Shown here: piece after piece, positions 54,014-62,096 of the stretch
How the letters are laid out: each line of letters starts with the position of its first letter
Position numbering within the stretch: position 1 is the first letter of the stretch
Assembly (NCBI GenBank): GCA_964525935.1
Contig: CAZGJZ010000004.1
Location: forward strand, 310,001-374,000
DNA from: UBA2377 sp964525935
Lineage (GTDB): Bacteria; Verrucomicrobiota; Verrucomicrobiia; Opitutales; Opitutaceae
Length of the DNA: 64,000 nucleotides
Direction: 5' to 3'
Notes under the pieces: model-generated
Told to the model about the DNA's origin: nothing
Seen by the model: only the letters and a program-made list of their open reading frames with translations
Database searches by the model: none
Made by a program: the position numbers and the translations under genes

Positions 54014-54277
54014 TTAGAAGAGTTTCCCGATCAGATAACCACAGAGAAGCGCTAGAAAGAGTGAGATGCCAATGAAGCCAATTTTCTTCGTTAATGTATG
54101 TTCGCGATCATGTCGTGCGGTGCCGTCGTTGATTTTCTCAATCTTCTTTCTTTCTTGGCTCACAAAGACGCCGCAAATCAGGAAGAGGATAAAGAGGCTC
54201 ACCGAAAGTTGAGGAATGATCCTAGTGAGTTTCCCACGGAATTTGGCACCCCATAGAAATGAAAACACGGAGGGCAT
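54014..54277 (-). CDS. Small two-helix membrane protein, unknown
   Basis: An 87-residue product with two hydrophobic helices (about residues 22-40, LSVSLFILFLICGVFVS, and 67-87, KKIGFIGISLFLALLCGYLIG) and a charged loop (QERKKIEKINDGTARHDREHT). The local DNA is clearly richer in A/T than its neighbours, suggesting transfer. The frame stays open upstream for 25 or more codons without a start codon and reads a further membrane-like segment (YTLAVTILVMPSVF), so the gene may be truncated at its 5' end. I recognise no family. Confidence 0.55.
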   Translation of the reverse strand: MPSVFSFLWGAKFRGKLTRIIPQLSVSLFILFLICGVFVSQERKKIEKINDGTARHDREHTLTKKIGFIGISLFLALLCGYLIGKLF

Positions 54278-54363
54278 GACTAGAATAGTGACGGCCAGCG
54301 TATAGATCGAATGTTCGAGTTTTTTGCTCTCATCGAGTAGCGGCGGGATTATAGACGAATGTG

Positions 54364-55284
54364 CTACGTCAGCGGCAGCGTCTCGCCCTTGCGCCAGCCG
54401 CTCGGGGTGCTGCCGGTTTTCTGCTTAAAGATGGACGAGAAATAATACGGGTCGGTGAAGCCGGTCTGCAGCGCGATCTGTTCGACGGTGGCGTCGGAGC
54501 TTTTGAGCAGAAGTTTGGCGCGGCTGAGGCGATTTTGCAGGCGGTATTGATGGAGCGACTGACCGGTCTCCTGTTTGAACGCGCGGCGCAGCCAGTGGTA
54601 GCCGACGCGCAGCTTCTTCGCCATGAGCTCGAGATCGACCTCTTGTTCGAGGTGCTGGTCGAGCATGAGCTTTGCTTCGCGGATGACGTGCTCGGTGTGG
54701 TTTTCAACCGGCGCGGCGGCGATGGCGCCGGTTTGTAACTCGGCAAGAATATAGCCGGCCAGCGAGCCGAGCACGCGCGAGGTGCCGACGGAGTGATGCC
54801 GTAGGCAACCGACGACCTCGGTGAACAGCCGCAGCAGCGGGCTGCTGTCGGACGGTGCGAAGACCGGGTGCGCCGGCGTGAAGAGTTGTTTTTCCAGCAG
54901 CCGTCCAACGTAGTCGCCCTTCAGGCCGATCCAGTATTCGAGCCAGCCGGTTTCGCTTGTCGGCGCGTAGCGGTGCCAGACGCCGGGAAACAAGATGAAC
55001 GCGTTGCCCGCCGCGATCCGCTGCGGCTTGCCCGTTGCTTCGTCTTTCGCGCCGGTGCCCGACTCAAAAACTCCGCCGCCGCGCGTGATGAAGTGGATCT
55101 GTAGCTCGTCGAGTTTGCGGCCGTCTTCCCAGCGAAACGCGTAGTTTTTCGGGTGACCGGCGGGCGGGTAGGAGGCGCCCGGCTCGATGTTCACGTAGCC
55201 GGCCGAGGTCGCATAGATGCCCCAGTCCCGATCTTTGGAATCGGCCAGCAGGTAGCGGTAAAAGCTCTTGGGGTCGTCGGCCAC
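54364..55284 (-). CDS. AraC-family transcription regulator
   Basis: A 306-residue regulator: an N-terminal cupin-like sensor (residues about 10-160: ELQIHFITRGGGVFESGTG; AGNAFILFPGVWHRYAP) and a C-terminal pair of helix-turn-helix motifs (VDLELMAKKLRVGYHWLRRAFKQETGQSLHQYRLQNRLSRAKLLL; TVEQIALQTGFTDPYYFSSIFKQKTGSTPSGWR). The GTG at 55284 gives the start. Diverges from the aldolase-BMC operon across 441 bp, so it most likely controls that operon, sensing a sugar. Confidence 0.93.
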   Translation of the reverse strand: MADDPKSFYRYLLADSKDRDWGIYATSAGYVNIEPGASYPPAGHPKNYAFRWEDGRKLDELQIHFITRGGGVFESGTGAKDEATGKPQRIAAGNAFILFPGVWHRYAPTSETGWLEYWIGLKGDYVGRLLEKQLFTPAHPVFAPSDSSPLLRLFTEVVGCLRHHSVGTSRVLGSLAGYILAELQTGAIAAAPVENHTEHVIREAKLMLDQHLEQEVDLELMAKKLRVGYHWLRRAFKQETGQSLHQYRLQNRLSRAKLLLKSSDATVEQIALQTGFTDPYYFSSIFKQKTGSTPSGWRKGETLPLT

Positions 55285-55725
55285 GAAACGGGGTGACCAC
55301 GAAACACACGAAATACACTAAAGGGGCGATTCTAAATCGGCTGATGAAATTTGGCCGCAAAAGGCACAGAACGCGCAAAACAGGCTTAATGTAGCGCCCC
55401 AAGGATTTGAATTTTGCGTCAACCAGTAGCTACGAGCGTGAGCGAGTGGCTTTGAGGGACCACTCGCTCACGCTCGTAGCTACAAAAATCCAGCAGCATC
55501 ATGAACTGGCTTTAGTCCTTTTGCGCCTTCTGTGCTTTTTGTGGCCCTGCGGTTTTCGTGTCTTTGGTGTATTTCGTGGTTCCTCACGGCTCGATCTTCA
55601 CCGGTAGGCGCTCAAAAAACTCAGGGAAACGCTCAGAGTGTCCATGTCCGCGGGCGAGGCAATTCGCTACTGTGGACGCAACCCCAACCCCGCCGCGCGT
55701 CCGTCGCGCCACCCCATTTGCATTC
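55285..55725. repeat. Divergent intergenic region with three nested inverted repeats
   Basis: The 441-bp gap holds no gene. Outer arms 55296-55318 and 55558-55580 (20 of 23 matching), middle arms 55353-55380 and 55519-55546 (25 of 28 matching), and an inner perfect 24-bp hairpin 55426-55449 / 55460-55483 with a 10-nt loop are roughly concentric. The words are CACGAAA-, CGCAAAA- and GTAGCTACGAGCG-type. Promoters of the AraC gene and the operon must lie in or near this stretch. Confidence 0.9.
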
Positions 55726-57402
55726 ATGAAGGTCTCCGCCATCCAGCGCCTGCGCGCCAAACTGCAGTCCAAGCAGCCCGTCTACGGGCTTTGGATCACG
55801 CTCGAATCCCCGAGCATCTGCGAGATGGCGGTCGCGCTTGGGCTCGACTGGGTGACGATCGACGCCGAGCACGGTCACCTCGATTGGAAGGAAATCACCG
55901 AGCATGTCCGCGCCGCCGTGCGCAGCGACACCGTGGTCCTGGTGCGTGTTGCCGAAAACAACGCCGCCCTCATCAAGCGCGCTCTCGATGTCGGGGCGGA
56001 TGGCGTCGTTGTCCCGTGGGTCGAGACGCCCGCGCAAATCGAAGCCGCCGTCGCCGCCGCGACCTATCCACCCAAAGGCATTCGCGGCATTGGCGCCGAG
56101 CGCGCGACTTGCTGGGGCCAGTGTTTCATCGAACACACCGCCGAGGCCGACGCCAACGTCCTCGTCGTCCCGATCATCGAGACCGTGACTGCGGTGAAAA
56201 ACATCGCGCAGCTCGCCGCGGTGAAGGGTGCCGACTGTTTTTTCTTCGGCCCGGCCGATCTCTCCTCGACCGCTGGCTTCCCTGGCAAATGGGAAGGGCC
56301 CGGTGTCGCCGAACTCATCATTCAGGCCAAGGACGCCCTGCGCGCCGCCGGCAAACACTGCGGCGTCATTGCGACCGACGAGGCCAACCTCACCAAGCGC
56401 CGCGAGCAGGGTTTCGGCATGCTCGGCCTTGGTCTCGATGCCGGCCTGTTGATCCGCAGCCTGCACCGCGTCCTCGATTCGCAGGGTCGCGATCGCAAGA
56501 TCACGGCGGACTTTTCCATCACGAAGGAAAACAATCCCGCCTCGCTCGCCGTCGAGAAGGCCGCCAAGTGCGCGCCGCCCGAGATGCGGCCCGACCGCAA
56601 CGAGATCATGAACGCCCGCGGCAGCGGTCCGCAGGTCGACGTCGCGCCCGGCGTGAAATTCGACTGCATGGTCGGTGCGCATAACCAGGCCCGCAACCTC
56701 ACCACGGGTCTCGTCACCTTCGCGCCCGGCGCCGTGCTGCCGCGGCATCGCCACATTTTTGCCGAGTCGATCACACTCCTGCAGGGCCGCGCACTCGTCG
56801 ACGTCGAGGGCCGCCAGTATGAGATCGGGCCGCTCGACAACGTCACCATCCCGCGCGGCCTCGCGCACAAAGTCACCAACCTCTCCCGCACTGCGCCGGC
56901 GTTGTTCAACATCGCGCTGGCCTCGCACACCCCCGCGCGCGAGCTGGTCACGGAATATTTCCCACGCCGCAGCATGCCGGCCATCACCCAGACGCAGCCC
57001 GGCGGCGAGCGCGTGACCTACACGAAGACCGTCGAGCGCTACTCGCCCGGCAACAACGCGGCCTTCGTCGACTTCTTCAACGCCGACCTCATCCCCGGCC
57101 TCGAGATGAGCGGAGGCTACGGCCTGTTCCAGCAGGGCGGCCGGCTCCCGGCGCATCTCCACGATTTCGACGAGTCGATCTGCATCATCGAGGGTAAGGC
57201 GACCTGCATCGTCGAAGGCCGCCGCTACAGTATGCAGGACTTGGCGACTGCGCTCCAGCCGCGCGGCCGCGTGCATTATTTCATCAACGAAACTCCCGCG
57301 CCGATGGCGATGCTCTGGGTCTACGCCGGCCCGAAACCCGAGCGCATCGTCGTCGAGGAAGCCTGCGCCAGTGTCCCCGCGGTCGCATGGGGCGCCACCT
57401 GA
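55726..57402 (+). CDS. HpcH/HpaI aldolase fused to two cupin domains
   Basis: Residues about 1-255 are a class II HpcH/HpaI aldolase: TIDAEHGHLDW (Glu48-His49), GADGVVVPWVETPAQIE, ERATCWG, VPIIETVTAV (metal Glu) and FFGPADLSST (metal Asp). Residues about 306-390 and 450-535 are cupins with metal-type motifs PRHRHIFAES and PAHLHDFDES. Aldolases of this family cleave 2-keto-3-deoxy sugar acids and similar hydroxy-keto acids to pyruvate and an aldehyde. Fusion to a bicupin is unusual; the cupins may bind or isomerise the substrate. It is the first gene of the operon leading into the shell genes. The ATG at 55726 fits the family start. Confidence 0.9.
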   Translation: MKVSAIQRLRAKLQSKQPVYGLWITLESPSICEMAVALGLDWVTIDAEHGHLDWKEITEHVRAAVRSDTVVLVRVAENNAALIKRALDVGADGVVVPWVETPAQIEAAVAAATYPPKGIRGIGAERATCWGQCFIEHTAEADANVLVVPIIETVTAVKNIAQLAAVKGADCFFFGPADLSSTAGFPGKWEGPGVAELIIQAKDALRAAGKHCGVIATDEANLTKRREQGFGMLGLGLDAGLLIRSLHRVLDSQGRDRKITADFSITKENNPASLAVEKAAKCAPPEMRPDRNEIMNARGSGPQVDVAPGVKFDCMVGAHNQARNLTTGLVTFAPGAVLPRHRHIFAESITLLQGRALVDVEGRQYEIGPLDNVTIPRGLAHKVTNLSRTAPALFNIALASHTPARELVTEYFPRRSMPAITQTQPGGERVTYTKTVERYSPGNNAAFVDFFNADLIPGLEMSGGYGLFQQGGRLPAHLHDFDESICIIEGKATCIVEGRRYSMQDLATALQPRGRVHYFINETPAPMAMLWVYAGPKPERIVVEEACASVPAVAWGAT

Positions 57403-57410
57403 TCGGAGTT

Positions 57411-57508
57411 AACCACGAATGCACACGAATAGACACGAATTCTGGAAGTATGGCTCGAGCCGCCGATGGGCTGCTTCCCTCTTCGTGTTCTTTGTGCTCT
57501 TCGCGGTT
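57411..57508. repeat. Mixed CACGAAT / CGCGAAG inverted repeat module
   Basis: Left arm AACCACGAATGCACACGAAT and on (57411-57440); right arm is the complement of an AACCGCGAAGAGCACAAAG arm (57481-57508). The pair links two repeat families sharing an AACC-R-CGAA start. Confidence 0.75.
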
Positions 57509-57523
57509 AAAAAATAATCCGCC

Positions 57524-58561
57524 ATGCCCGCTCCCTTTCACGTCAAGCTCACCGCCGATTTCTTCGACGCCGCCGGGCGCACGAAATACGCCGACATTGG
57601 CCTCTCCGTCTTCGGCGCGGCACCGCACATCCAGCACGCGGCTTTCGCCGAGCACCGCCCGGAGATCGCGCCCGAGCAACTCGCCGGCGCCAACGGCGTG
57701 ATCGTCCTCACGCCTAAAGTCACCGCGCAGTCCGTCTCGCAGGCGCGCGACCTGCTCTGCGTCGGTCGCTTCGGCGTCGGTTACGATTCCGTCGATGTTG
57801 CCGCCTGCACCGCCGCCGATGTCGCCGTGTGCATCACGACCGGCGCCGTGGACCGCCCCGTCGCCGAGGCGACCGTCGGCTGGATGATCGCGCTCACGCA
57901 TCATTTCCGCACGAAGGACAATCTCGTGCGCAACGGCGGCTGGGACACCCGCTCGCGCTTCATGGGCCGCGAACTCCGCGACCGCACGCTCGGCCTCATC
58001 GGTTTCGGCGGCATCGCGCGTAACGTTCTCAAGCTCCTTGCCAACTGGGGTATGAATCCGCCGCTGGTGTTCGATCCCTTCATCGACGAGGCCACGGCCG
58101 CTGCCGCCGGCGCACGCAAGGTTTCCCTCGACGAACTCCTCCGCAGCACCGACTTCGTGTCGATCCACTGTCCGCTCACTGAGCAGACGCGCGGCCTCAT
58201 CGGCGCGCCGCAACTCGCGCTCATGCGTCCCACGGCATATCTGATCAACACCGCCCGCGGCGGCATCGTCGACGAGCCCGCGCTCTACGCCGCGCTCAAA
58301 GCCAACCGCCTCGCCGGCGCCGCGCTCGACTGCTTCGCGCAAGAACCCGTCCTCACCGCGCCGCCGCTGGCCGAGTTGGACAACGTCCTTTTCGCTCCGC
58401 ACTGCATCGCGTGGACCGATGAGCTTTTCCGCGACATCGGCCGCACCGCCTGCCAGGGCATGATCGATCTCTCGCTCGGTAAAAAGCCCCGCGGCGTCGT
58501 CAACCCCGCCGTCTTCGACAAACCCTCCTTCCAGGAAAAATGGCGCCGCCTGATCGCATGA
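57524..58561 (+). CDS. D-isomer-specific 2-hydroxyacid dehydrogenase
   Basis: The 345-residue NAD(P)-binding enzyme has a Rossmann motif GLIGFGGIARNV, VFDPFI at the beta-2 end, STDFVSIHCPLTEQTRGLIG (catalytic Arg in NTARGGIVDEPALY) and the Glu/His pair near CFAQEPV and LFAPHCIAWT. Likely oxidises or reduces a 2-hydroxy/2-keto acid from the sugar pathway. Its stop overlaps the SDR start (ATGA). Confidence 0.9.
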   Translation: MPAPFHVKLTADFFDAAGRTKYADIGLSVFGAAPHIQHAAFAEHRPEIAPEQLAGANGVIVLTPKVTAQSVSQARDLLCVGRFGVGYDSVDVAACTAADVAVCITTGAVDRPVAEATVGWMIALTHHFRTKDNLVRNGGWDTRSRFMGRELRDRTLGLIGFGGIARNVLKLLANWGMNPPLVFDPFIDEATAAAAGARKVSLDELLRSTDFVSIHCPLTEQTRGLIGAPQLALMRPTAYLINTARGGIVDEPALYAALKANRLAGAALDCFAQEPVLTAPPLAELDNVLFAPHCIAWTDELFRDIGRTACQGMIDLSLGKKPRGVVNPAVFDKPSFQEKWRRLIA

Positions 58562-59424
58562 GCTCTAAAGCCACATCCAAAAAGAAATCCAAGGGCTCGG
58601 CGACGGCAGGCCGCCTTGCCGGCCGCGTGGCCTGGGTCAGTGGTGGCGCCTCCGGCATCGGTGAGGGCGTCGCCGAACTCTTCGCCCGCGAGGGCGCGCG
58701 CGTGGCCATCGCCGACAACCGTCCCGCCGCCGCCCGCGCTGTGGTGCGCAAGATCACCGCCGCCGGCGGCACCGCGCTCGCGATCACCACCGATGTCGCC
58801 AACGAGCGCTCCGTCGCCCGCTCCATCGCCGCGACCGTCAAAAAATTCGGCCGCCTCGACATCGTGATCAACAACGCCGGCATCGTGGAGATCGGCGACC
58901 TGCACACGCACACCGAGGCGCAGTGGGACCACGTGATGGCGGTGAACGTGAAATCGATGTTCTTCGCGTTCAAATACGCCTTCCCGCATCTGCGCGCCGC
59001 CACGCGCGGCTACGTCGTGAATCTCGGCTCGATCAGCAGCTTCGTCGGCCAGGCGCGCACGCCGGTTTACACGACGTCGAAGCATGCGATCCTCGGCCTC
59101 ACGCGCTCGATCGCACTCGACTACGCGGCGCACGGCATCCGCTGCAACTGCATCTGCCCCGGCATCACCGAGACGCCGATGCTCTGGGAGCACCTCAACG
59201 TCCGGCCCGACCCGCGCGCCGCGCTCAACGAGCGACTCAACCGTGTCGCGATGGGGGTCTCGCTCTCGCCCCTCGATATCGCGAAGACCGCGCTCTACTT
59301 CAGCTGCGAGGATTCCTCCGGCATCACTGGCACCTCGCTCACCATCGACTGCGGTTACCTCACCGCCGCCGAGTGGCAATGCACCGGCCCGACCGCGTTT
59401 CAGCAACCCCCGAAAACCCCATGA
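58558..59424 (+). CDS. Short-chain dehydrogenase/reductase
   Basis: The 288-residue protein has VSGGASGIGEG (coenzyme loop), IVINNAGIVEIG, and the catalytic Ser (NLGSISSF) and YTTSK motif (PVYTTSKHAILGLTRSIALDY). A Lys/Ser-rich N-terminal tail of about 25 residues is extra. Starts at the ATGA overlap with the dehydrogenase and ends overlapping the isomerase start the same way. Likely a sugar or sugar-acid dehydrogenase, as in non-phosphorylating rhamnose or fucose routes; the substrate is an inference. Confidence 0.92.
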   Translation: MSSKATSKKKSKGSATAGRLAGRVAWVSGGASGIGEGVAELFAREGARVAIADNRPAAARAVVRKITAAGGTALAITTDVANERSVARSIAATVKKFGRLDIVINNAGIVEIGDLHTHTEAQWDHVMAVNVKSMFFAFKYAFPHLRAATRGYVVNLGSISSFVGQARTPVYTTSKHAILGLTRSIALDYAAHGIRCNCICPGITETPMLWEHLNVRPDPRAALNERLNRVAMGVSLSPLDIAKTALYFSCEDSSGITGTSLTIDCGYLTAAEWQCTGPTAFQQPPKTP

Positions 59425-60266
59425 AGACCAAATTCGCCTGCGCCGATTTCACCTTCCCGCTGCTGAGTCACCCGCACGTCCTCGATCTCATCGCCATCCT
59501 CGGCTTCACCGGCGTGGACATCGGGCTCTTCGAGCAGCGCTCGCACCTCTGGCCGTCGAAGGAATTTAAAAACCCGCGTGCCAGTGCGAAGAAGCTCAAG
59601 CGTGCGCTCGCCGACCGCGGCCTCGTCGCCGCCGACGTGTTTCTGCAGATGATGCCGGACTTCACCCCGTTCGCCATCAACCAGCCCAACGCCGCGCGTC
59701 GCCGCAAGGCCCGCGACTGGTTCCTGCGCACGCTCGACTACGCGGACGCCGTCGGCTGCAAGCACGTCACCACGCTGCCCGGCGTCGTCTTCGCCGAGGA
59801 GGGCCGCGACGCCTCGCTCGCCCGTTCCGCCAGCGAACTCGCCTGGCGCGTCGAGCGCAGCCGCGATGCCGGCCTCGTCTTTGGCACCGAGGCGCACGTC
59901 GGCTCCATCGTCACGACGCCCGAAGAAACCGCCGACCTCGTCCGCCGCGTGCCCGGCCTCACGCTCACGCTCGACTACACGCATTTCACGCGCGCCGGCA
60001 TCGCCGACAAAAGCATCGAGCTGCTCGTGCCCCATGCGAGTCACTTCCACATGCGCGGTGCCTGCCGTGGCCGGCTGCAGTGCAATTTCAAGCAGAACAC
60101 CATCGACTACCCGCGCATGCTCGCCGCGATGGCCAAGGCCAGCTACCGCGGCTGGATCGGCGTCGAATACATCTGGATGGACTGGGAGCACTGCAACGAG
60201 AGCGACAACGTCTCCGAGTCCCTCGTGCTGCGCGACTTCCTTCGCGCCACCGCCGCCAAGCTGTAA
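59421..60266 (+). CDS. Sugar phosphate isomerase/epimerase-like protein (xylose-isomerase-like TIM barrel)
   Basis: The 281-residue AP-endonuclease-2-like barrel has FTGVDIGLFEQ, VGCKHVTTLPG, LVFGTEAHVGSIV (metal Glu/His), LTLTLDYTHF (Asp/His), HMRGACRGRLQ and WIGVEYIWMDW (Glu). It may isomerise or epimerise the pathway's sugar. ATGA overlap with the SDR links it to the operon. Confidence 0.88.
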   Translation: MKTKFACADFTFPLLSHPHVLDLIAILGFTGVDIGLFEQRSHLWPSKEFKNPRASAKKLKRALADRGLVAADVFLQMMPDFTPFAINQPNAARRRKARDWFLRTLDYADAVGCKHVTTLPGVVFAEEGRDASLARSASELAWRVERSRDAGLVFGTEAHVGSIVTTPEETADLVRRVPGLTLTLDYTHFTRAGIADKSIELLVPHASHFHMRGACRGRLQCNFKQNTIDYPRMLAAMAKASYRGWIGVEYIWMDWEHCNESDNVSESLVLRDFLRATAAKL

Positions 60267-60283
60267 ACGCGACAATTCGATTT

Positions 60284-60442
60284 AACCACGAATGGACACG
60301 AATGCACACGAATGGGCGGCAAGGAGTGCGGGGTCTTTGACCCGCACCGTGCGGCGGTCGCTGCGCAGGTCAGAGACCTGCGCTACTTTAGCCGCAGCCC
60401 ACGTGCATCCCGATTCGTGTCTATTCGTGTCCATTCGTGGTT
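60284..60442. mobile_element. MITE-like element with 30-bp inverted ends
   Basis: Ends 60284-60313 and 60413-60442 are 28/30 complementary (AACCACGAATGGACACGAAT-type words). The 159-bp unit contains a near-perfect hairpin at 60326-60347 (GTGCGGGGTC / GACCCGCAC) and a perfect 9-bp stem at 60363-60383 (GCGCAGGTC / GACCTGCGC). It encodes nothing. Confidence 0.8.
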
Positions 60443-60464
60443 TCACCACCTGAATCTGTGCCCC

Positions 60465-61106
60465 ATGTCCACCGCCACGCTCCGCCAACCCGCCGTCGCC
60501 CTGTTCGAGGTTCACTCGCTGGGCGCCGCACTGGTTGTGCTCGATCGCGTGGAAAAATCCGCGCTCGTGCAGGTGTTGCAGGCGGAGCTCAACGATTACT
60601 ACGGCCTCTTTCTCAAGCTCACCGGCGATCCCGCCTCGGTGCGCATCGCCACGGAGACGGCCCGTGCGATCACCACGGAGATGCACGTGACCTTCACGGC
60701 CGAGGTGCTCGACTCGCCCGACCCGGGCGCGTGGGGCGTGATCGAGAGCCCGCGCGAATTTCAACCCCTGCTCGAACAGGAAGTCGTTTTCATCCCCGCC
60801 CGCCGGGCCACCACCATGACTGACAAATCCAAAACTCCCGAAGCGCTCGGCCTCATCGAGACGCAGGGCTTCACCGCTGTCACCGCCGCGACCGACGCCG
60901 CCTGTAAGGCCGCCAACATCCGCGTCATCGCCAAGGAAAAGCTCGGCGGCGGCTACATCACCGTGCTCTTCGAGGGCGACGTCGCCGCCGTGACCGCCGC
61001 CGTCGATGCCGGCCGCGCGGCCGCCGAGTCCGTGGGCAAGCTTATCTCCGCGCACGTTATCGCGCGACCCAGCGACGGCGTCGGCCAGATCCTCACGCGC
61101 CTCTGA
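60465..61106 (+). CDS. Tandem BMC-domain shell protein (BMC-T-like)
   Basis: The 213-residue protein contains two BMC folds. The first (about residues 10-88: AVALFEVHSLGAALVVLDRV; ELNDYYGLFLKLTGDPASV) is divergent and lacks the Gly pore loop. The second (about residues 124-205: ALGLIETQGFTAVTAATDAAC; EKLGGGYITVLFEGDV; SAHVIARP) is canonical. A 30-residue linker separates them. Trimeric BMC-T proteins have this size and two domains. An internal ATG at 60816 would yield the second domain alone as a 96-residue BMC-H; it is possible but has no visible ribosome site. Confidence 0.82.
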   Translation: MSTATLRQPAVALFEVHSLGAALVVLDRVEKSALVQVLQAELNDYYGLFLKLTGDPASVRIATETARAITTEMHVTFTAEVLDSPDPGAWGVIESPREFQPLLEQEVVFIPARRATTMTDKSKTPEALGLIETQGFTAVTAATDAACKAANIRVIAKEKLGGGYITVLFEGDVAAVTAAVDAGRAAAESVGKLISAHVIARPSDGVGQILTRL

Positions 61107-61153
61107 TTTTTCGTTTTCACCAACCAACCACCACTCAGCAAATCCCCAACGTT

Positions 61154-61423
61154 ATGAATGAATCCATCGGAATGGTAGAAACCCGCGGCTACGTCGGCAG
61201 CGTCGAAGCCAGCGACGCCATGGCCAAGGCCGCCAACGTCACGCTCTCGCGCCAGATCCAGATCGGCGGCGGCTACATCACCGTCGTCGTCAAAGGCGAC
61301 GTCGGCAGCGTCAAAGCCGCCGTCGATGCCGGCACCGACGCCGCCAAGCGCGTCGGCGAACTCGTCTGCGCCCACGTCATCGCCCGTCCCCATGCCGAAC
61401 TGCTCAAGCAGGTCGGCCTCTGA
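61154..61423 (+). CDS. BMC-H shell protein 1
   Basis: The 89-residue hexameric shell protein: SIGMVETRGYVGSVEASDAMAKAANVT; QIGGGYITVVVKGDVGSVKAAVDAG; GELVCAHVIARPHAELL. The pore loop is GGG. It forms the facets of the compartment. The short spacer before the next gene contains a CTCTCAAC-type repeat arm. Confidence 0.96.
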   Translation: MNESIGMVETRGYVGSVEASDAMAKAANVTLSRQIQIGGGYITVVVKGDVGSVKAAVDAGTDAAKRVGELVCAHVIARPHAELLKQVGL

Positions 61424-61426
61424 GCT

Positions 61427-61460
61427 CTCCGCTCTCAACGCTTAACCCTCATCTCTCAAC
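61427..61460. repeat. CTCTCAAC-type repeat arm between BMC genes
   Basis: CCGCTCTCAACGCTTAACCC and following bases directly upstream of the second BMC-H gene; a close copy lies at 61758-61793. Confidence 0.65.
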
Positions 61461-61464
61461 TACC

Positions 61465-61743
61465 ATGTCCCAATCCGCCATCGGCCTGATTGAAACCAAG
61501 GGCTTCTGCGCCCTGCTCGAAGCCTCCGACGCCGCTCTCAAGGCCGCCAGCGTCACCATGACCGGCTGGGAGCAAATTGGCTCCGGCTACGTCACGGCCT
61601 TCTTCCGCGGCGACGTCGCCGCCGTTAAAGCCGCCCTCGACGCCGGCGCCGAAGCCGCCGCCAAGGTCGGCGAAGTCATCAGCGTGCAGGTCATCCCGCG
61701 CCCGCACGAGGATCTCGCCGCCGCCCTCCCGCAGTTGAAGTAA
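61465..61743 (+). CDS. BMC-H shell protein 2
   Basis: The 92-residue protein: AIGLIETKGFCALLEASDAALKAASVTM; EQIGSGYVTAFFRGDVAAVKAALDAG; VISVQVIPRPHEDL. The pore loop is GSG, as in PduA-like proteins. Confidence 0.96.
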   Translation: MSQSAIGLIETKGFCALLEASDAALKAASVTMTGWEQIGSGYVTAFFRGDVAAVKAALDAGAEAAAKVGEVISVQVIPRPHEDLAAALPQLK

Positions 61744-61757
61744 AGGCCCCACGCGCC

Positions 61758-61793
61758 TTCCGCTCTCAACGCTCATCCCTCAACTCTCAACTC
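61758..61793. repeat. CTCTCAAC-type repeat arm between BMC genes
   Basis: CCGCTCTCAACGCTCATCCC and following bases upstream of the third BMC-H gene; direct copy of the arm at 61427-61460. Confidence 0.65.
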
Positions 61794-61804
61794 CTCTCCC
61801 TCCC

Positions 61805-62089
61805 ATGTCCAAAGCCATTGGCCTGCTCGAAACCCGCGGCCTTGCCGCCCTCATCGTCGGCACCGACGCCATGCTGAAGTCCGCCAACGTCACGCTCGCC
61901 GGCCCCGTCAAACAGGTTGGCCACGCCCTCGTGAGCGCGACCGTCACCGGTGATGTCGCCGCGGTCAAAGCCGCGACCGACGCCGGCGCCCAGGCCGCTC
62001 GCGCCGCCGGCGAAGTCGTCAGCGTCCACGTCATCGCCCGGCCGCACGACGATGTCGCCGCCACGCTGACGAAAAAGTCCGCCAAATAA
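61805..62089 (+). CDS. BMC-H shell protein 3
   Basis: The 94-residue protein: AIGLLETRGLAALIVGTDAMLKSANVTL; VKQVGHALVSATVTGDVAAVKAATDAG; VVSVHVIARPHDDV. The pore loop is GHA rather than GGG or GSG, which should change pore size and polarity. Confidence 0.95.
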   Translation: MSKAIGLLETRGLAALIVGTDAMLKSANVTLAGPVKQVGHALVSATVTGDVAAVKAATDAGAQAARAAGEVVSVHVIARPHDDVAATLTKKSAK

Positions 62090-62096
62090 TCCCGCC

